Assembly (NCBI GenBank): GCA_943789365.1
Contig: CALSTV010000001.1
Coordinates: 1,302,001-1,366,000, forward strand
DNA length: 64,000 bases
Reading direction: 5' to 3'
From: an uncultured Flavobacteriaceae bacterium
GTDB taxonomy: Bacteria > Bacteroidota > Bacteroidia > Flavobacteriales > Flavobacteriaceae
The notes beneath the pieces are model-generated. The model had not been told where the DNA came from. It worked only from the letters and a program-made list of their open reading frames with translations, and searched no databases. The position numbers and the translations under genes were made by a program. Shown piece after piece: positions 61,206 to 64,000 of this stretch; within the stretch, counting starts at the first letter, position 1; each line of letters starts with the position of its first letter.

Positions 61206-63170
61206 CTAGTCATCAAATGATTTCCCATCAGTAATTCCTTCCCAGTCGTCCGTTCTAAACGGGGAGGCCGGTAGTCCTTCTTTATTGTACAAATTCAACT
61301 CAGCAGGATTTGCTGACCATGCAAAACGTACTGCAACTGGGTTTTTTACATTATCCGACCAAAGCACTATTTTATCTCCTTCTAATTTTGCTTTTGCCCA
61401 GTAGAATTTTTTATCGGCTCCTGCCATTTCGAACTCATTGACGTAGCCATGTTTGCTTTTAGTAAGTAATCCCGAACCGATATAATCAAAACTGATAATG
61501 GCTTTGTTTTCTTCAATCTTCATAGACTTATAAATAGGACCAGAATGTACAATGTCTTTTCCATAGGCCACTTTTAGAGCAGATAGCATCAGCCTATTTC
61601 CAACGTCTTGTTTGTTAAGAGGATGTATATTAGAGGCATCACCTATGTCAATAGCAACCGCCATTCCTGTTTTTTTTACAGACAGTGATTTGGTTTGGGT
61701 TTCACGAAGTTCCGCCCAATTATCATCTTGAGGATTGGTACTTGGACGCATGAAATTGGCCAGCTGAACAAATAGGAATGGAAAATCTCCTTGTTGCCAG
61801 TCTTCTCTCCAATTTTGAATCATGTTTGGAAAGGTGATTTCATATTCTTTTGATCTGGGTGTATTCGATTCTCCTTGATACCAAATGACACCTTTGATTC
61901 CATAGGGGATAATAGGGTGTATCATACCGTTGTACAATAGGCTAGGCACATCGTTGGGTGAATCTTTAAATTTCACCAATACCTTGTCAATCTTATATTT
62001 CCAGCTTCCACTGAGGGCAATGTTTTGGTTTTTCAATTGAAGAAACATTCTATCGGACTTACTTCCAAAACCACCCTCATATCCCGGAGATTCAACTCGT
62101 ATGGAAATGTTGTTTTTTCCGATTTTTAAAAGATTCTTAGGTACAGTGTACAATCGTTCCACATCATAACCCCATTTCATTTCTCCTACTTTTTTCCCGT
62201 TTACCCAAGTAATATCCGAATCATCGATCTTTCCTAAATGAAGGAAGGCATCATTTTTTAAGTCAGTACTATCCAAATGAACGTCTAGACTGTACCAAAC
62301 CACCCCGTTGAGGTGTTTATAGCCAGCATCTCCCCATAACGTGGGTAAGTCCATGGTTTTCCAGTCACTACGATCTGTATCCGCAATCATCCATTTTTCA
62401 TTCATTCCTCTTTCCTTTTCTGGAAAGCTACCAATGGCTTTTGCAAGTGATTCTTTTTTTTGCGCTTTTAATTTTTCTGGATCGTAATTATCAATTCTTT
62501 CACCCATGTTCTCATAGTTGGGCAATTTGGTAATAGATGCTTTTGAGGTCCATGTTTCCACACAAGTGCCACCCCATGAGCTGTGAATTAATCCAATAGG
62601 GACATTTATTTCTTTGTATACATCTCTTCCGAAATAGTACCCAACAGCGGAAAAATACTTTACAGTTTCTGGTGAACAGATTTCCCAGGAGGCATTTGAG
62701 ACGGTTTCAAGTGGAGTAGTGCTAACCGTGGTTGGAACCGTAAATAACCTTATTTCGGAAAAATTAGCATTGCTTATTTCTTTTTGTGCATTGCTTGTTT
62801 CTGAAACTTTCATTTGCATGTTTGATTGTCCAGAACATACCCATACATCTCCTATTAAAATATTTTTAAGGACGATTTCATTTTTACCAATGATCTTCAT
62901 TTCCAATGGTTCACTAACTGCTTTCATTGGTTTGAGCATTACCGACCATTTTCCGTTTTTGTCCGTTCTCGTAATTTGTTTCTGCCCGTTAAAATAGACC
63001 CATACTTTTTCTCTAGGATCGGCTTTCCCCCATACTTTTATGTCGCTATTACGCTGCAATACCATATTAGTAGAAAAGACATCTGCTATTCGCACCTCAG
63101 CGTTTGCAACAAGACTGCTAAAAACAAAGGCTGCCATTACTGCTATTCGTTTTGTGTATTTCTCTCCCAT
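61206..63170 (-). CDS. Secreted SASA-family carbohydrate acetylesterase (sialate O-acetylesterase-like)
   Basis: ATG 63170 (MGEKYTKRIAVMAAFVFSSLVANA, signal peptide) is chosen over TTG 63227, because the latter lies inside the -7 box. The product has about 654 residues. Features are NMVLQRNSDIKVWG, the catalytic Ser in VWVCSGQSNMQMKV, GLIHSSWGGTCVETW, VIWYQGESNTPRS, and a Gly-rich inserted beta domain (about 290-400). The DxxH of the triad lies near IGDASNIHPLNK. The family removes O-acetyl groups from sugars. With fucosidases beside it, the likely substrate is acetylated fucan. The gene has its own copy of the shared promoter module. Confidence 0.87.
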   Translation of the reverse strand: MGEKYTKRIAVMAAFVFSSLVANAEVRIADVFSTNMVLQRNSDIKVWGKADPREKVWVYFNGQKQITRTDKNGKWSVMLKPMKAVSEPLEMKIIGKNEIVLKNILIGDVWVCSGQSNMQMKVSETSNAQKEISNANFSEIRLFTVPTTVSTTPLETVSNASWEICSPETVKYFSAVGYYFGRDVYKEINVPIGLIHSSWGGTCVETWTSKASITKLPNYENMGERIDNYDPEKLKAQKKESLAKAIGSFPEKERGMNEKWMIADTDRSDWKTMDLPTLWGDAGYKHLNGVVWYSLDVHLDSTDLKNDAFLHLGKIDDSDITWVNGKKVGEMKWGYDVERLYTVPKNLLKIGKNNISIRVESPGYEGGFGSKSDRMFLQLKNQNIALSGSWKYKIDKVLVKFKDSPNDVPSLLYNGMIHPIIPYGIKGVIWYQGESNTPRSKEYEITFPNMIQNWREDWQQGDFPFLFVQLANFMRPSTNPQDDNWAELRETQTKSLSVKKTGMAVAIDIGDASNIHPLNKQDVGNRLMLSALKVAYGKDIVHSGPIYKSMKIEENKAIISFDYIGSGLLTKSKHGYVNEFEMAGADKKFYWAKAKLEGDKIVLWSDNVKNPVAVRFAWSANPAELNLYNKEGLPASPFRTDDWEGITDGKSFDD

Positions 63171-63224
63171 CAGGCGTTTTAAGTACTTTAAAGATTCAAT
63201 TGTTGATTCGATGCTTTTCAAATT

Positions 63225-63274
63225 CAAAACTACAAAAGAATCGTACCACAGCTTAGCACAAAGTCTGCAATAAC
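63225..63274 (-). promoter_or_regulatory. Shared promoter module, copy 3 (acetylesterase gene)
   Basis: -7 TAGTTTTG on the minus strand (63225-63232), 54 bp from ATG 63170, with ACTTTGTGCTAAG at the conserved distance and a more divergent distal part (TTTTATGCTAG). Confidence 0.6.
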
Positions 63275-63414
63275 TAGCATAAAAAGTACGAATGTAATTT
63301 TTAACTTTTCTCCATAAAAAAACCTGCTTTAAAAATTAAGCAGATCTTTGGAGTTAACACAAATGCCCTATGTTTTTTAACTCAGTTCTTTGTTGTACTT
63401 TCGATATTTTCTAG

Positions 63415-64000
63415 TTATGACATAAAATACATATATGCTATACCTACTAGTATTGATAGACCAAAACTAATTAAAGATCCAATAAGCATATATTCTGTTA
63501 ATTTTCGGTCTTTAGCTCTGGAAAGGTCACCAAATCTAAATACAGATTTAGCTGCAATAAGTAGTCCGATAGCTCCCCATTGATTTAATATTATAAATCC
63601 AAAAACAAATAGGCGTTCTAAAATTCCGATGTACAAACCTGCACTTTTGAGAGAGTCATTTGAATTATCTTCTTCTAACTCCCATTTACTCATAATCATT
63701 TTCATTATAATTGATGAAACAGAAGTTACTGTAAGTATCGCTAGTATTAAAAATAATGATTCTTTTGAGTATATTTTTTCTATATCTAATTTGTATGGGT
63801 ATTCTAAATAGACAACAATGCTTATAATGATCATGTGTAATACTTGATCCAAAGTAAATAATATTCTGTTATTTATTTTATTAATTAGGTTTAGTTTGAT
63901 CACATCAATGATCATATGACTGAAAATAATAAAGGCTATATATGGCCAGTATGACCAGTTAAATTTTAGCAATATGATTAAGGCCAATAAATGAATTAAG
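63415..64000 (-). CDS. DUF3307 membrane protein (partial, N-terminus beyond window)
   Basis: The frame is open to the right edge (LIHLLALIILLKFNW before the first internal start), so about 195 residues are seen and the N-terminus is missing. There are several membrane segments. Family motifs are FIIFSHMIIDVIKL, LDQVLHMIII, SAGLYIGILERLFVFGFI, AAKSVFRFGDL and KLTEYMLIGSLISFG, characteristic of DUF3307. These proteins are often paired with SatD/phage-type regulators; the function is unknown. It is unrelated to the fucan genes next to it. Confidence 0.85.
   Translation of the reverse strand, partial: LIHLLALIILLKFNWSYWPYIAFIIFSHMIIDVIKLNLINKINNRILFTLDQVLHMIIISIVVYLEYPYKLDIEKIYSKESLFLILAILTVTSVSSIIMKMIMSKWELEEDNSNDSLKSAGLYIGILERLFVFGFIILNQWGAIGLLIAAKSVFRFGDLSRAKDRKLTEYMLIGSLISFGLSILVGIAYMYFMS

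Noticed and set aside
63171-63227. TTG start for the acetylesterase at 63227
   Set aside because: The TTG lies within the -7 promoter box shared with two neighbouring genes; ATG 63170 begins a signal peptide.
1-64000. tRNA, rRNA, insertion sequences or a replication origin
   Set aside because: No T-loop or anticodon-arm pattern, rRNA-like segment, transposase ORF or cluster of DnaA boxes was seen by reading; short RNAs could be missed without a covariance search.

Overview
The window looks like a chromosome segment of a marine, polysaccharide-degrading member of the Flavobacteriaceae (Bacteroidota). The signs are low GC, -7 boxes of the Bacteroidota type TAnnTTTG, a type IX secretion C-terminal sorting domain, pieces of hybrid two-component systems, a TonB-dependent receptor start, and many secreted alpha-L-fucosidases and sulfatases. 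Everything here is read from sequence and family knowledge; no database search was run.

Layout. 0-3.3 kb: start of a TonB receptor, a small His/Cys-rich secreted protein, fructose-1,6-bisphosphatase and two decayed genes. 3.5-5.0 kb: a repeat lipoprotein with an A8 frameshift and a small secreted protein. 5.1-12.9 kb: a fucan-type utilisation cluster (GH29 fucosidase, GH117-like hydrolase, sulfatase, AraC regulator, clan GH-A hydrolase). 13.3-22.1 kb: a sugar-acid operon that reads as an almost complete non-phosphorylating L-fucose pathway (UxaA-type dehydratase, second GH29, two SDRs, FAH-family hydrolase) followed by lutABC for L-lactate oxidation. PEP synthase lies convergently behind it, so fucose carbon could run fucan, fucose, pyruvate plus lactate, PEP and then sugar phosphates, with the FBPase at the left end. 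25.4-29.2 kb: a truncated sensor and a 161-bp tandem repeat. 29.2-35.6 kb: a mutagenesis/repair cassette (dinB and dnaE divergent from a LexA-like S24 regulator and an exonuclease/GIY-YIG protein). 35.9-39.6 kb: a YdeP-type molybdoenzyme and a frameshifted hipA. 39.7-49.0 kb: an accessory zone with rhamnosidase, sulfatase and sensor remnants, small mobile-element genes and an AbiEii/HTH toxin-antitoxin pair. 49.1-53.9 kb: a divergent sugar or polyol locus with a DeoR regulator. 54.0-63.2 kb: a second fucan cluster (beta-helix protein, a chimeric GH29 protein, GH29 with binding module and T9SS tag, SASA esterase). The right edge holds a DUF3307 membrane protein.

The most notable features are: a chimeric 932-residue protein joining one and a half GH29 domains to the tail of a beta-helix enzyme; a promoter module that aligns without gaps upstream of three right-end genes; related heptanucleotide tandem repeats inside the fucose/lactate operon; a putative L-fucose dehydrogenase with Asn in place of the SDR catalytic Lys; and several gene-fusion scars showing loss of a rhamnoside-degrading locus. 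Several genes carry single-base homopolymer indels, so sequencing error must be excluded before they are called pseudogenes.
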